Part shown: piece by piece, positions 10,960 through 21,398 of the stretch
How the letters are laid out: the number at the start of each line of letters is the position of its first letter
How positions within the stretch are numbered: position 1 is the stretch's first letter
Origin: Dactylorhiza incarnata
Taxonomy: Eukaryota > Streptophyta > Magnoliopsida > Asparagales > Orchidaceae
DNA: 64,000 nucleotides
Reading direction: 5' to 3'
Assembly: GCA_033032865.1 (NCBI GenBank)
Contig: JAWHQI010000064.1
Coordinates: 7,812,001-7,876,000, forward strand
The notes under the pieces: model-generated
What the model was told of the DNA's origin: nothing
Databases searched by the model: none
Seen by the model: only the letters and a program-made list of their open reading frames with translations
Program-made: the position numbers and the translations under genes

Positions 10960-11554
10960 AAAACTGGGTTTAATTAGCGGTAGTCCATGCGGGCTGGAGT
11001 CGGCGAGTTCCAATTCGTGCTTGAATAGGTGCATGCGTTATTAGGTTAGAGGAGTGGCATCGAACTCAACCGGTAAGAAAAGTTGTAGCGAGTTCAAGCT
11101 GACGGCGGATAGGAGCGAGCTCAAGCTACGAGTGATACCACCAGTACCGAGCTCTGACAAAGCGATGAAGATGTGAGTCCAAGGAAGATCAATTGGCGAG
11201 CTCAGGATGAGCGGAGGCTTCAGCGAGTGCCGGGGCTTCTAAGAGATCGGGTGAGATCAACCAGCCAAGGAGGTCCTGCTGCGATTTAAAGCAACGAGTT
11301 CGGTGAGCGAGGAGCAACAAGCTGCGATTTCAAGCAGTGAGCAGGTGGTATGGACTAGCTCAAGTTGTGAGTCTAAAACAAGCCAGTTCAAGCGGCGAGC
11401 TCAAGCTACAGGTTCAGGTGTCGACCAGGCTGGACGAGCTCAAGCAATAAGCTGATAATTCAGGAAACGAGCTGCGAGTTCAGGCGGAACGCGATTTTGT
11501 TGGGAGCGGAAGCGGGGGCTCAATCAACGAGAACGTATTTCAGGAATCATATTG
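10960..11554 (-). other. Leader region of Copia F
   Basis: No gene is seen in this stretch between the gag remnant and the primer site. It is a low-complexity leader in which gagctcaagc/gcgagttcaagc-type words recur many times (11080-11480). Confidence 0.6.
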
Positions 11555-11565
11555 CTCTGATACCA
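11555..11565 (-). other. Primer-binding site of Copia F
   Basis: ctctgatacca on the + strand is the complement of TGGTATCAGAG. It abuts the right LTR at 11566. Confidence 0.75.
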
Positions 11566-11712
11566 TGAGAAAAATCATCCAACAAGACGTAATAATTTTA
11601 TTACTTCACACACCTAAATATAAATACATGTACATATATTTATAGTTGCGAGGGGTGACAACTTAACTCCAACCCACAATGTGGGACTAAGTTATAAAAG
11701 ATGCTTCTAATT
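11566..11712 (-). repeat. Right LTR (5' LTR) of Copia F, truncated
   Basis: It begins TGAGAAAAATCATCCAACAAG and matches 4586-4735. Similarity ends near agatgct, short of the left copy's full length. Confidence 0.65.
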
Positions 11713-11944
11713 ACTAGCCTGAACCATTCCTTATTGATGTCCATTATGTTTAACTGTGTAGATTCACAGGGTTTGTTCACAATTGTTCTATCTTGGAAAA
11801 AGCATCCTTACAATTTTATTTGAGAGATCCCTACTCTCACTGGAAATAGCACTTTACTGTTTCAAATTCTTAACTGGATGAAACAGACTTCCCGTAGGTG
11901 GTCTTATCTTACAGAATTCATTTATTATGCCTGTAATAAACATA
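11713..11944. other. Unassigned spacer between Copia F and LINE H
   Basis: No repeat, gene or RNA was recognised here. It may be host intron sequence. I compared its translations with what is known of EPSIN proteins and saw no match. Confidence 0.4.
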
Positions 11945-13505
11945 GATACAAATTACAACAAACAAACAACACTCAAGCCTTTATCCCACCATAGTGGGGT
12001 CGGCTATATGGATCCTCTGTCGCCATTGCGCCCTATCTTTAAGCATAGTCTCATTAATGCCTAAGTACATCATGTCTTTCTTTATAGTTTCATTCCAAGT
12101 CTTTTTTGGTCTACCCCTCCCCCGTTTAACATGTCTAGTGACTAAACTCTCACAACGCCTAACAGGTGCCTCTAATGGTCTCCTATGTACATGTCCAAAC
12201 CATCTTAAACGAGCTTCTCGCATCTTCTCTACAATTGGCGCCACTCCTATCTTATCCCTGATACATTCATTCCTAATTTTATCCAGTCTCGTGTGACCAC
12301 ACATCCACCTAAGCATTCTCATCTCCGCGACTCCCATTTTTTGCTCGTGTACACCATTCACTGCCCAACACTCAGAACCGTAGAGCATTGCAGGCCTAAT
12401 TGCAGTACGGTAAAACTTGCCTTTAAGTTTTAGTGGTACTTTACGATCACATAGGATCCCAGACGCGCCTCTCCACTTCAACCAACCTGCTTGGATTCTA
12501 TGAATCACATCTTTATCTACACCTCCATCTTTTTGAATTATCGATCCCAGATATTTAAAGCACTCACTGCGGGAAATATCTTGGTCACCCAATTTAATGA
12601 CGGAGTCATCTGACCTTCTTGCACTACTAAATTTAAGCTCTATATACTCTGTCTTTGTCCTGCTCAACCTAAAACCCTTCTTTTCTAAAGTGTCTCGCCA
12701 AGATTCCAGTTTCGCGTTTACACCCTCGCGCGTCTCATCGACCAAAACAATATCATCTGCAAATAATAAACACCAAGGTATTGCTTGCTGGATATGTCCG
12801 GTGAGCTCATCTAAGATAAGGGTAAAGAGGTAAGGGATTAAAGCTGACCCTTGATGTAAGCCAACAGCGATAGGGAATTCCTGTGTTAATCCTCCAGATG
12901 TCCTCACCCTGGTCACTGAATTTGTATACATATCTTTGATTACGTCAATGTATGATACATTTACACCTTTCTTTTCTAAGACTCTCCACAAGACCTCTCT
13001 TGGAACCCTATCATACGCCTTCTCCAGATCGATAAACAACATATGCAAATCTTTTTGTCTTTCCCGATAGTTGTCAATGAGTCTCCTCAAGAGATGTATA
13101 GCTTCCATGGTTGACCTCCCTGGCATGAATCCAAATTGATTCTCTGAGATGCTAGTCTCTCGTCTAACTCGTCTCTCTATTACTCGTTCCCATAGTTTCA
13201 TAGTATGACTCATTAATTTAATTCCCCTGTAATTGACACAATTTTGTATATCTCCTTTGTTCTTATACAAAGGTACCAAAATACTTTCTCTCCATTGGTC
13301 TGGCATCCTTTTTGTCTTCAGTATCTTATTGAAGAAACTTGTAAGCCATACAATTCCTTCCCTCCCTAAGCATTTCCATACTTCAATGGGTATATCGTCT
13401 GGTCCAACCGCCTTTCCATTTTTCATCTTCTTCAGAGCGTCATCTATCTCTGATGCTTGAATTATTTCAAAAAAATCTTCCATTTTCTTTTCTGACCGAG
13501 GAAAT
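11945..13505 (-). mobile_element. RTE-type LINE H (5'-truncated)
   Basis: This is a non-LTR element on the minus strand. The 3' end carries the plant RTE-type tail: in complement, ccgaccccactatggtgggataaaggcttgagtgttg followed by TTTG-type repeats. The 5' end is truncated inside or just before the reverse transcriptase at about 13505. The endonuclease domain expected upstream is absent. No clear target duplication was found. Confidence 0.8.
11981..13483 (-). CDS. LINE reverse transcriptase (RTE clade), 500 codons open
   Basis: This frame is uninterrupted. Residues 1-60 are the thumb-side entry ([26 protein letters not shown], typical of RTE/BovB-type RTs). Then come [26 protein letters not shown] (about 63-88), [15 protein letters not shown] (about 115-129), [14 protein letters not shown] with a catalytic Asp, and [12 protein letters not shown] with the FADD catalytic pair (about 240). 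The C-terminal part has [14 protein letters not shown], then the [18 protein letters not shown] and [12 protein letters not shown] regions typical of plant RTE LINEs. The annotated Met is internal to the original ORF2, since coding similarity continues upstream to about 13505. The intact frame suggests a fairly recent insertion. It is not able to move by itself because the endonuclease part is missing. Confidence 0.8.
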   Translation of the reverse strand: MEDFFEIIQASEIDDALKKMKNGKAVGPDDIPIEVWKCLGREGIVWLTSFFNKILKTKRMPDQWRESILVPLYKNKGDIQNCVNYRGIKLMSHTMKLWERVIERRVRRETSISENQFGFMPGRSTMEAIHLLRRLIDNYRERQKDLHMLFIDLEKAYDRVPREVLWRVLEKKGVNVSYIDVIKDMYTNSVTRVRTSGGLTQEFPIAVGLHQGSALIPYLFTLILDELTGHIQQAIPWCLLFADDIVLVDETREGVNAKLESWRDTLEKKGFRLSRTKTEYIELKFSSARRSDDSVIKLGDQDISRSECFKYLGSIIQKDGGVDKDVIHRIQAGWLKWRGASGILCDRKVPLKLKGKFYRTAIRPAMLYGSECWAVNGVHEQKMGVAEMRMLRWMCGHTRLDKIRNECIRDKIGVAPIVEKMREARLRWFGHVHRRPLEAPVRRCESLVTRHVKRGRGRPKKTWNETIKKDMMYLGINETMLKDRAQWRQRIHIADPTMVG

Positions 13506-13736
13506 GTGTATTTTAACGTTTAAAAATAGTATACTCATATTTTTGTATTATACTCCCATATCTATGGAAAATACTCTCATTTTTGACATGTGAAGACTGA
13601 AGAATGAATTTTAGTTAAAATAAATTTAATAATTTATTTTCATCAAATGATATTTATTCCAAATTTTAAAATGACAATTATATTATACATTATACTTATC
13701 AATTTCTATTTAACGCCTGTATTGTACTGTGGGAAT
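13506..13736. other. AT-rich sequence flanking LINE G, probably intron
   Basis: No gene is seen. It is AT-rich and non-repetitive within the window. Its last 14 bases (tgtactgtgggaat) form the left target duplication of LINE G. Confidence 0.5.
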
Positions 13737-14103
13737 GTGATACATAGAATCCAAGCAGGTTGGTTGAAGTGGAGAGGCGCATCTGAGATCTTATGTGATC
13801 GGAAATAACCATTAAAACTTAATGACAAGTTTTACCGTACTGCAATTAGATCAGCGACGCTCTATGGTTATGAGTGTTGGGCAGTGAATTGTGTACATGA
13901 GCAAAAAATGGGAGTTACGGAGATGAGAATACTTAGGTGGATGTGTGGACACACGAGACTAGATAAAATTAGGAATGAATGTATCCGGGATAAGACGGGA
14001 GTGGCACCAATTGTACAGAAGATGCGAGAAGCTCGATTAAGATGGTTCAAATACAAAGGAGACCATTAGAGACACTTGTTAGGCGTTGTGAGAGTTTAGC
14101 CAC
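13737..14103 (+). pseudogene. RTE LINE G, 5' part (C-terminal RT remnant)
   Basis: This 5'-truncated + strand LINE starts with the codons for [19 protein letters not shown] and runs through [24 protein letters not shown] to RRCESLAT. Compared with LINE H it is diverged and frameshifted. The [10 protein letters not shown] block is broken at 14103 by Copia A and continues at 39721. The left target duplication is tgtactgtgggaat (13723-13736); the right one is tgtactttgtgggaat (39901-39916). Confidence 0.8.
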
Positions 14104-14253
14104 AGTTGAATATATGTAATATGCACTTTATTTTTGTTTCGTATCACACGTGATGTCACGTGTGTGTCTCCTTATATATGCTTGGTAGTCTCTTGTATTA
14201 GGGCATTGACGTGAATATTATCTTTTTACCGGTTTGAAGAGCGGTATTCGACT
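14104..14253 (+). repeat. 5' LTR of Copia A
   Basis: It begins AGTTGAATATATG and ends ATTCGACT, which are near-perfect inverted ends. A TATA-like ccttatatatg lies at 14170-14180. It matches 39572-39720 with a few changes. Confidence 0.8.
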
Positions 14254-14264
14254 TGGTATCAGAG
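14254..14264 (+). other. Primer-binding site of Copia A
   Basis: tggtatcagag, complementary to the 3' end of initiator Met tRNA, directly follows the 5' LTR. Confidence 0.8.
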
Positions 14265-14409
14265 GGAGGTTCGTAGGATGTGGGTCATATCATACTTTCT
14301 TGATTAATTCGTCTTCTTTGGTCTCTCCGTTGCTCGATCTAAGGGAGGACCGTGATGGGTGATTCTTCTGATATCTTCGCCACTTCTTGAATTGTTCCTT
14401 CTTGTGATC

Positions 14410-14622
14410 CTCCACGGAGCCACGAGTAATCTGGCTTGTTGAAGAACACTATTGTCTCTTTGGATGACACAAATTATCTTGAGTTATCCAGGGCAACACA
14501 ACATGCTATACATAGTCATCAGCTATATGGGCATATTGATGGAACCATTGTTCAACGACCACGAACCGATCCCTCATGGAGAAAATGGGATGCAGATAAT
14601 TACTTGATTGTCTCATGGTTAC
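14410..14622 (+). pseudogene. Copia A gag, N-terminal part
   Basis: Reading begins around FLDDTNYLELSRATQHAIHSHQLYGHIDGTIVQRP and runs to WRKWDADNYLIVSWLL, a Copia gag N-terminal region nearly identical in plan to element D (PLDGTNYLEWSRAAQHAI). It is broken at 14622 by the solo LTR and continues at 15766. Confidence 0.75.
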
Positions 14623-15765
14623 TGATGTAGGCCGAGAGGGCCAAATTGAATTTTCGTGCGCGAATCACTTTCAACGTTGGATTTCGTAAAGTCATTAATC
14701 GTTATCCAGAGGTAAGTTCTTAAGCGTTTTAAGGTTTGATTCAAAACGAGCGACTTCCGACAAGCTTAATCATATTCAATAATATATGAATAACGACAAT
14801 AAAAGTAGATTGTACGTTCGAGGCAAGCTTTACTAATTAAATGGAATTGCATATGACTAGGCTAATAAACGGGAGCACGAAAAAGGGCGGATTTACCCGA
14901 GCATACACAAATCTACGGCGAGGGGGTAACCACTTCCAACTCAGTTGTACAAAGATGATGATGACTGTTGTTGTCGCGTCTGGACTGCTTCCACTAAGGT
15001 CGGACTACTCTAACTGTTGTTGCTGATACTGGAGAGACGGGAGATTGGACCGGCGATCTCTGAAATAAGCTGGACATGGAAAATTAGGTTGTCAGAGTAG
15101 AGCACGGGTGTTGACGGCAACCTAAAGGAGGAAGGATCTCCTCAGCGACTTGCCTGACGTCGGAATAGAAGATATACCGGCGGTTTGCTCCGTTGGAAAG
15201 GGGCACTCCGTCCTTGGTCCTGGAGTACATCGTCCGGCTGGAGGGAGTCGGAGAAGACGCCGAGACTCTGGAACTTCTTCGTGCGCCTGAAGATAAAGCT
15301 CTAGGGGATCACAAGGTGGGTTTTGCGGTCGGTCAGAGGAAAACGAAGAATCGTTTCCTCTGAAATTGACCGACTCCTTATTCATAAAAGGGGTCCTTTT
15401 TATACAGCAAGTCAAGTTTCAATTTTTGATTTGTTTCCAATACATTAAATTATATCATGTTTTTTTTAAAATACTCATTCAAAATATAATTGCTTGATTT
15501 CCTCTAAATAATTGCAGATCTCCTATTTAGAATTATTGTCTTCTTAGTCGTATGCTTCCTTAATTAGTTAAAGTTTGCCCTTTCCGTCCTAGCTACTCAA
15601 ATTGCCAGACCATTTATTCATGGTCTCATCGGGTGGTCAACCCGGTGAGCCGAAACATAACATCAGTGCAAAAAAAATGAAATGACAGAAAGTAAAATAA
15701 CAAATAAAAAGATAACGGCCGCGTGATGATATCACGCGTCCTCGGATGCGGTGATGGATGCATCA
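14623..15765. mobile_element. Solo LTR, 1.1 kb, in Copia A gag
   Basis: TGATGTAGG...GGATGCATCA (TGATG/CATCA inverted ends) is flanked by a perfect duplication gttac (14618-14622 and 15766-15770). Removing it rejoins the gag frame. It has no internal coding region. The 97-codon frame at 15122-15415 (minus) looks like non-coding LTR sequence. Its family was not found elsewhere in the window. Confidence 0.75.
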
Positions 15766-16299
15766 GTTACTCCACTTCATTCCCCATTTGTTGTATCGAA
15801 GTTATATTGTTATGAACTCTGCTCATGAAATTTGGACTCGCGCCCGTGAAACATACTCTCAGGTTGGCAGCTCGACGCAAATTTATGAGCTCACTCGATG
15901 TGCTTTGGAGGTGAAACAGGGATCCTTGTCTGTTTCTGCCTACTACTCCGAATTTGAACGTCTCTATTAGGAACTGGATTACTTCAATACCTTCACTCTC
16001 GCTTGCACTGCGGATGCCGTCAATCTTCAGAAGGACAAAGACCGCAATGTCTTCCTTATGGGCCTCAACTTGAAGTTCGATGTTGTCTGCTTGCATGCCC
16101 TCCACCGTGAGCCACTTCCATCTCTTAGGGAAGCCTTCAGTATGATCCTCAGTGATGAGAATTGTCGCCGATCTCTTGTTCATTCCGCTCTGACCGACCA
16201 CTCCGCTTTTGTTGGGATTGGTCGTGGTCCTGCTACTTATACTCCTCCTTTATGTGTGGCCATTTTGGAAAGAAAGGCCATACTAAAGAGCAAGCTTGC
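15766..16299 (+). pseudogene. Copia A gag, central part
   Basis: Visible are IWTRARETYSQVGSSTQIYELTR, SLSVSAYYSEFERLY, then after a stop ELDYFNTFTLACTADAVNLQ, VFLMGLNLKFDVVCLHAL, and the beginning of the zinc knuckle CGHFGKKGHTKE. It is broken at 16299 inside the knuckle by a MITE. The frame carries a TAG at 15969 and small shifts. Confidence 0.8.
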
Positions 16300-16952
16300 A
16301 AATGTCGGATGTCGGGCTCATGTCGGTTTGGGTTTCATATGCCGGATGTCGGATTGCGGGGATATATCGGGAACATTTCAAAATGTCGGATTGTAATATT
16401 ATATGTATATATATATATTATATCATAATATTTTTTTAATTAGATGGTAATTATTTTATTTAATGAAGTATACAATAAAATTCATATTAGAAAATGAAAC
16501 TACTAACAAGTGTTTAATCAATTTGTAATAAATAAGAAATGTTGCATACTTTCAAAATGTCGAAGTGTAACCAAAGGAGAGATGCGAAGAAGACGAGAGC
16601 TGCGACGAAGATGAGAGCCAGAAGCGGAGATTAGGGCAAGCGAAGAAGACGAGAGCCTAGAGCGTCGTGAGGAGGACGTGAGGGAGATGAGGAGTCGTCG
16701 TGAGGGGCAAAGGTAGTATAACTATATAAGTATATAATAAAAACTGATTTAATTATAAAATTTAATAAAATAACTTATTAATTTCTAATGGCCGCCATAA
16801 CCCGCCATAACCCGCCATAACGGGCCGACATGTCCGACATGTCGGTCGCCATACTGGAAAACGCCATTTTCCTCATCTGTGTCGCTAACGTTGCGATTTC
16901 CCCTAAAAAATGACATGTCGGCCGACATGTCGGACATGTCGTCCGACATCTA
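16300..16952. mobile_element. MITE with GACATGTCGG repeats
   Basis: It is flanked by a perfect 9-bp duplication caagcttgc (16291-16299 and 16953-16961), compatible with a Mutator-type or (8 bp) hAT-type element. Both ends are built of ATGTCGG/CCGACAT words, so they pair as inverted repeats: AAATGTCGGATGTCGGG at the left, ...GTCGTCCGACATCTA at the right. The centre is AT-rich (16385-16560, 16715-16790). It has no transposase. It interrupts the Copia A zinc knuckle. Confidence 0.7.
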
Positions 16953-17520
16953 CAAGCTTGCTAAAGAGACATGCTTTCGTCTGCATCCTTATATTGCCCC
17001 TCCTGGTCGGGGTACATGTTCTCGTGGGCGACACGAACATCGTGGTGGCGGTCGTCAGTCTGGTGCTCGCTCACAGTACTCTGCCCATACGAATGAAGTT
17101 TATGAGGGTTGTCTTTCTTTAAAGGCCCTTTCTGTTGAGGAGCTGGAGGCCTTTCGCCGCATGCTGCGTTCGTAGTTCGATTCTATGACCACTAATTTTG
17201 CAGCTGCCTTTGGTACTTCAGGTATCTTGAGTACCCATGTTGTGTCTTCATCTTGCTCTGAGTGAATCATTGACTCGGGTGTCACCGTTCACATGATCGG
17301 ATTCTCCTCAGGTTTTACTTTATACACCCCTTTCTCTGGTCGTGACAAGGTTATTGTGGCCAATAGTTCCTTTTCATCTATTGCTGGCAGAGGAACAATC
17401 CCTTGTTCCCCAGACCTTTCTCTGTTCTCTGTCTTACATGTTCCTTCATTTCCTCGCAATCTTTTGTCCATTAGCCATTTGACTAATTTGTTAAATTGCC
17501 CAGTGACCTTTTTCCCCTGA
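16953..17520 (+). pseudogene. Copia A gag end and protease
   Basis: The knuckle resumes with ETCFRLHPYIAPPGRGTCSRG. A stretch ending SVEELEAFRRMLRS is followed by the protease with a WIIDSGVTVHMIG-like active site (DSG, about 17262-17290), VIVANSSFSSIAGRGTI and LHVPSFPRNLLSISHLT. The DSG motif is readable but several frame changes separate it from gag. Confidence 0.8.
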
Positions 17521-17699
17521 AGTTTATGTTTTCAGGGTCTGGCTACGATGCAGATCATTGGCAGTGGTAGAAATATTGGCGGACTGTACTTGTTGGACTA
17601 GCAGTTGCCTTCCCGTGCTCTCCCCACCACTCGTGCTCCTACTCTCCATTACATCCGACGCTGACATCTTCGTCTTAGACACCCCTCTTTATATCTTAC

Positions 17700-18520
17700 C
17701 AAACTATTTCTTGCTTTTAGTTGCGTTTAGTTGTGACACCTGTGAACTGTCAAAACATGTTCGTCATAGTCGTTTCTCTTCCTATTTCTTCCCCCTTCGA
17801 TGTGATTCACTCTGATGTTGGGTTCTTCCCCTGTGTTATCTTTATCTGGCTATAAATGATTTGTGACATTTATTGATTGTTATTCCCGTACTACGTGGGT
17901 GTATTTGTTAAAACGGAAGGGTGAAGTGTTTAATTGTTTTCGTACTTTTCATAAAATGGTTATGCCACAGTTTGGTGACGTTATTCGTGTTTTGCGTAGT
18001 GATAATGGTGGCAAGTATTATGACTGGGGATTGTTTGACACGTATCTTGCCGAGAACGACATTCTTCACCAGACCACCTGTCTCCACACTCCACAAAAAT
18101 GGAGTGGCAGAACGGAAAAATAAACACTTACTCGAGGTTGCTCGTTTCCTGTTGGCTACCACGCACCTTCCCAAGTTTTATTGGGGTGATGTTGTTTTAA
18201 CTGCAGACCATCTTATTAACCATCTTCCTTCTAGCTCTCTTCACTACTATACTCCTCTTTCCCGTCTATCCTTGTCTCCTTGAAACACATTGTTCATACT
18301 TCTCACATCTCTCATCGTATATTCGGTTCTGTCTGCTTTGTTCATATCCATATTCCTCATCGAGATAAATTGGATGCTCGTTCTCTTAAGTGCGTCTGTG
18401 GGGTACTCTCCTACCACCAAAGGTTATCATTGTTATCACCCTCCTACTCGTCGCTACTTTTGTACTGTGAATGTTACCTTTCATGAGGGGGAGTCGTACT
18501 TTGGTCCTCGGTAGGGGGAG
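17700..18520 (+). pseudogene. Copia A integrase
   Basis: Zinc-binding remnant: CDTCELSKHVRHSRF. Catalytic core: FIDCYSRTTWVYLLKRKGEV (first Asp), VLRSDNGGKYYD (second Asp), then in another frame NGVAERKNKHLLEVAR with the Glu. The target-binding part continues with WGDVVLTADHLINHLPSSSL and LDARSLKCVCGVLSYHQR. At least three frameshifts are present, so it is inactive. Confidence 0.8.
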
Positions 18521-19377
18521 ATGAGTAGTGATGATGATGGGACCTCTGACTTTCCTCTTCCGATTGTTGCTTCCTCACACATCCCTCCTCCTGTCCTCCT
18601 CCCATTACCGTTCCTCCTAATACCGTTTCTCCACGCACAATGCCTCCTCTGTTGCATATCTACTCACGCAGGTCCTGTACCGCCGAGCAAGTACAATCTC
18701 CAGATGTTCAACCTATGCCATTGTCCGCTTTTGCTCTAGATTCAGATGATGACCTCCATATTCCCATTGCTCATCTCAAAGCTAACACTGGTAGCACCAA
18801 ACACCCTATCACCAATTACATTTATTATCATCACCTCTCTCATGCGCACACAATTTTTATTTCATCTCTTTCCTCTATTGTGATTCCCAAGACCTGGCAG
18901 GAGGCTATTAAGCTACCTGAGTGAAAACAGACTATAGAGGAAGAAAGTGTCTTAGACAAAAATGAAACATGACAACTTGCTCATCTCCCCCCTAGAAAGT
19001 GAATGGTTGGGTCACGTTGGATATTTTCCGTTAAGCAGAATCAAGATAGGGTTGTAAAGCAATATAAAGCTCGATTGGTGGCTCAAGGGTACACCCAAAC
19101 TCAAGGAATTGACTATCAAGAAACCTTTGCTCCCGTTGCAAATATGGATTCTATTCGGATGCTCCTCTCATGTGCTGCATGTCTTGGGTGAGACTTACAA
19201 CAACTAGATGTTAAAAATGCTTTCCTGCATTGTGAACTGGAAGAAGAAGTCTACATGATTATTCCTCCTGGTTTTTCCAAAGAAGGGTCGAATGGAAGGG
19301 TTTGTTATCTGAATAAATCCTTATAGTACCTGAAGCAATCCCCTAGAGTCTAGTTTGGATGGTTTCATAAAACCATG
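18521..19377 (+). pseudogene. Copia A reverse transcriptase, N-terminal part
   Basis: After a linker with SSIVIPKTWQEAIK, the RT fingers read VGSRWIFSVKQNQDRVVKQYKARLVAQGYTQTQGIDYQETFAPVA. After a TGA come [13 protein letters not shown] and LNKSL..LKQSPR. The gene stops at 19377, where the gypsy element inserted, and continues at 25586. Confidence 0.85.
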
Positions 19378-21227
19378 TGGTGGAGACCAGTCCCGATTAA
19401 GTCGACGCAAAAGTACCCGACGCCGCACCCGATACCATCTTATTTGTGTCACTTATGATTTTTGTAAAAAAAATGTAATTTGCATTTTGTTTTGTGTAAT
19501 TTGTGTGGAGAGATATATTTGTATATATATATATTTATAATACTTATGAATATATATATAGCTATATGATATATATATTTATAATATTTATAAATATATA
19601 CTAAGGGACGGTTCAAACATTCCCTGTGGCCGGTCCGTCTCAATCCCCAGCCGATTCGTCTTCCACCTCCCCGATCAAAAGCCGCACCTCTTCTTCCCGG
19701 TTCAGCACCGCCTCAACCGTCAGAGCTGCAAACCATCCACGATCCAGCCACGTCCAAGCTCTGCCATGGACTTCCAGCTCCAACGACTCTTCCGCCCCAC
19801 GTCAACCGTCTGAACGATGCCCTGTCCCGGTAGTTTCGGCTCCACTTTCTTGATTCCGCCATGGCCGCACCTTCATACCTGAAGGAGGTTATTTTCTGTG
19901 CTCTGTTCAAAAAGGTTATAAAAAGATGATCGATGAAGATATGGAGGTTTTTGGTGGTGAAAAAGACTTGCTGGGAGAAGAAGATTGAAACTTGTATTTT
20001 CCGATCGGGTCCTGTAGATGAGTGAAAGAGACGATGAACAGTGGGTGTTAGGATCGGTTCCTATTTATTTCCTTGGAGCCCTGTGTGAACTAGTGGTGTT
20101 CGATTCCTGTTTAGGAGGTAGTCGGCTATTCCCCTTAGGAGAAGAAATCTGGAGGTTTGGTTTGGATTAGCCGTAGAAGAGAGAGGTGGGAGATGATGAA
20201 TAGTACTATGTGTGTGAGAATTGATATTTCTCTCGTATCTTTGTTTTTCTCTGATTCTTTGTTTCCTGTACTTGCTGTTTAAGGAGATCTCATTGGTTTG
20301 TTGCTCCCATGATTTAAATCCTTTGCATGTTGAAAAATTAATCCCGATGCCGTGAGCTTGAGAGGGATCTGTTGATATGTTTTCGATTTCCTGCTGAGAA
20401 TTGAATGTTGATGGTGAACAGTTTATTTTTAATGTTACTATTTGGTATTGATTCCAGTGATGAGATGAGTTAATTAGATTGCTCGGTGAAGAGTTAGTGA
20501 GTAGAGGAAAGTTGTTGCTTGTGATTCCAGTGAACCATGGTATGACAATTTAATTTGTTGCTTGTGAGATTTCGGGGATCTACCTTGAGTGTTTGAGATT
20601 TCGTGGTTCCACCTTGGGTGTGAGAGCGAGTGAGAAATTAGGTTGTTTAGTTTGTGGCTTCCTTACACTAGTGAGTGTTTGAGTTTCCGCGGAACCACTT
20701 TCGTGTGAGAGTAAGTGAAATTTCTCCTTAGTGCCGTGTGCGATAGCGGCCGACTTCGGAGCGGGAGATCGAAGGTGACGAGGAATTCCTCGCGGGATCG
20801 CCGTCGACTTCGATTGCGGAAAGACGCCTCTTTCCGTGGGTAACTTGTTTCTTTCTCTTCCTTTTGTGCATCTATATTTTCTCTTTAGGAAATTAGATTT
20901 ATTGTGGGTTTTTGCCTGAATTTTGTCAGCGAACGCTACGTCGAAAACTCCAAACGGAAACGTATTTGGAGTTCACGATTTCCGTTGCTACGACAAGGGG
21001 AACGGAACGAAAGTTGCGAACTTCCTTCCCGGATTTAGAATTGAACCATATTTTCAAGAAAATTCATTTTAAACAAAATTAGTAATTTTATGCTTTACAA
21101 AAATCTTGTTGCTTAATTTCTTAAGTTCGTGCACGCCCGCTCAAATTTCAAATTTTAAATTGCACGCATTTAGGGATTCCTAGAAATAGCCGACAGGCGC
21201 GCAAACCCTACGCGTCGTCCTGCATCA
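19378..21227 (+). repeat. 5' LTR of the non-autonomous gypsy element
   Basis: The 1850-bp LTR has a TATA-like ggttataaaaag at 19914-19925 and a TA-rich microsatellite at 19515-19605. It is nearly identical to 23732-25580; differences seen include caaaccatcc versus caaaccgtcc, cctatttatt versus cctgtttatt and gggtttttgcc versus gggttttcgcc. Confidence 0.9.
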
Positions 21228-21230
21228 ATT

Positions 21231-21241
21231 TGGTATCAGAG
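21231..21241 (+). other. Primer-binding site of the gypsy element
   Basis: tggtatcagag begins 3 bp after the 5' LTR; initiator Met tRNA type. Confidence 0.85.
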
Positions 21242-21398
21242 GGAGGTTGCGAAATTTTTCTAAATTTCGAAACCCGCCCTGCGTAGAATAGGAACCCTCA
21301 TAACATTTAATTTTAAAAAAAAAAAGAGTTTTTATTTTTTTAATCATCCATCTTACTTGTGTGTCTTGCATGCATCTGTGTAGTGATAGGTTAGTGAG

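Larger units (their letters stand above)
4586..11712 (-). mobile_element. Copia element F, decayed, minus strand
   Basis: Its LTRs are at 4586-4777 and 11566-11712. The complement of the initiator-Met primer site, ctctgatacca, abuts the right LTR at 11555-11565, and a polypurine complement (tatattcccccgcaagct) follows the left LTR. Reading on the minus strand, a gag remnant (about 10960-10390) is followed almost at once by reverse transcriptase (10240-9758), so protease and integrase are deleted. The RT is then split by a solo LTR (6285-9752) and resumes at 6284. Its gag (DELKITTISLIVKKNLVKWVHSV) resembles that of element B. The right LTR looks truncated and no target duplication could be defined. 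Confidence 0.75.

Noticed and set aside
11713..11944. Possible missing EPSIN exon between Copia F and LINE H
   Set aside because: Translations in three + frames show no ENTH or EPSIN similarity and contain stops; no convincing splice sites.
14254..14264. tRNA-like tggtatcagag words in the window as possible tRNA gene ends
   Set aside because: Each lies directly at an LTR end as a primer-binding site; no cloverleaf is present around them.
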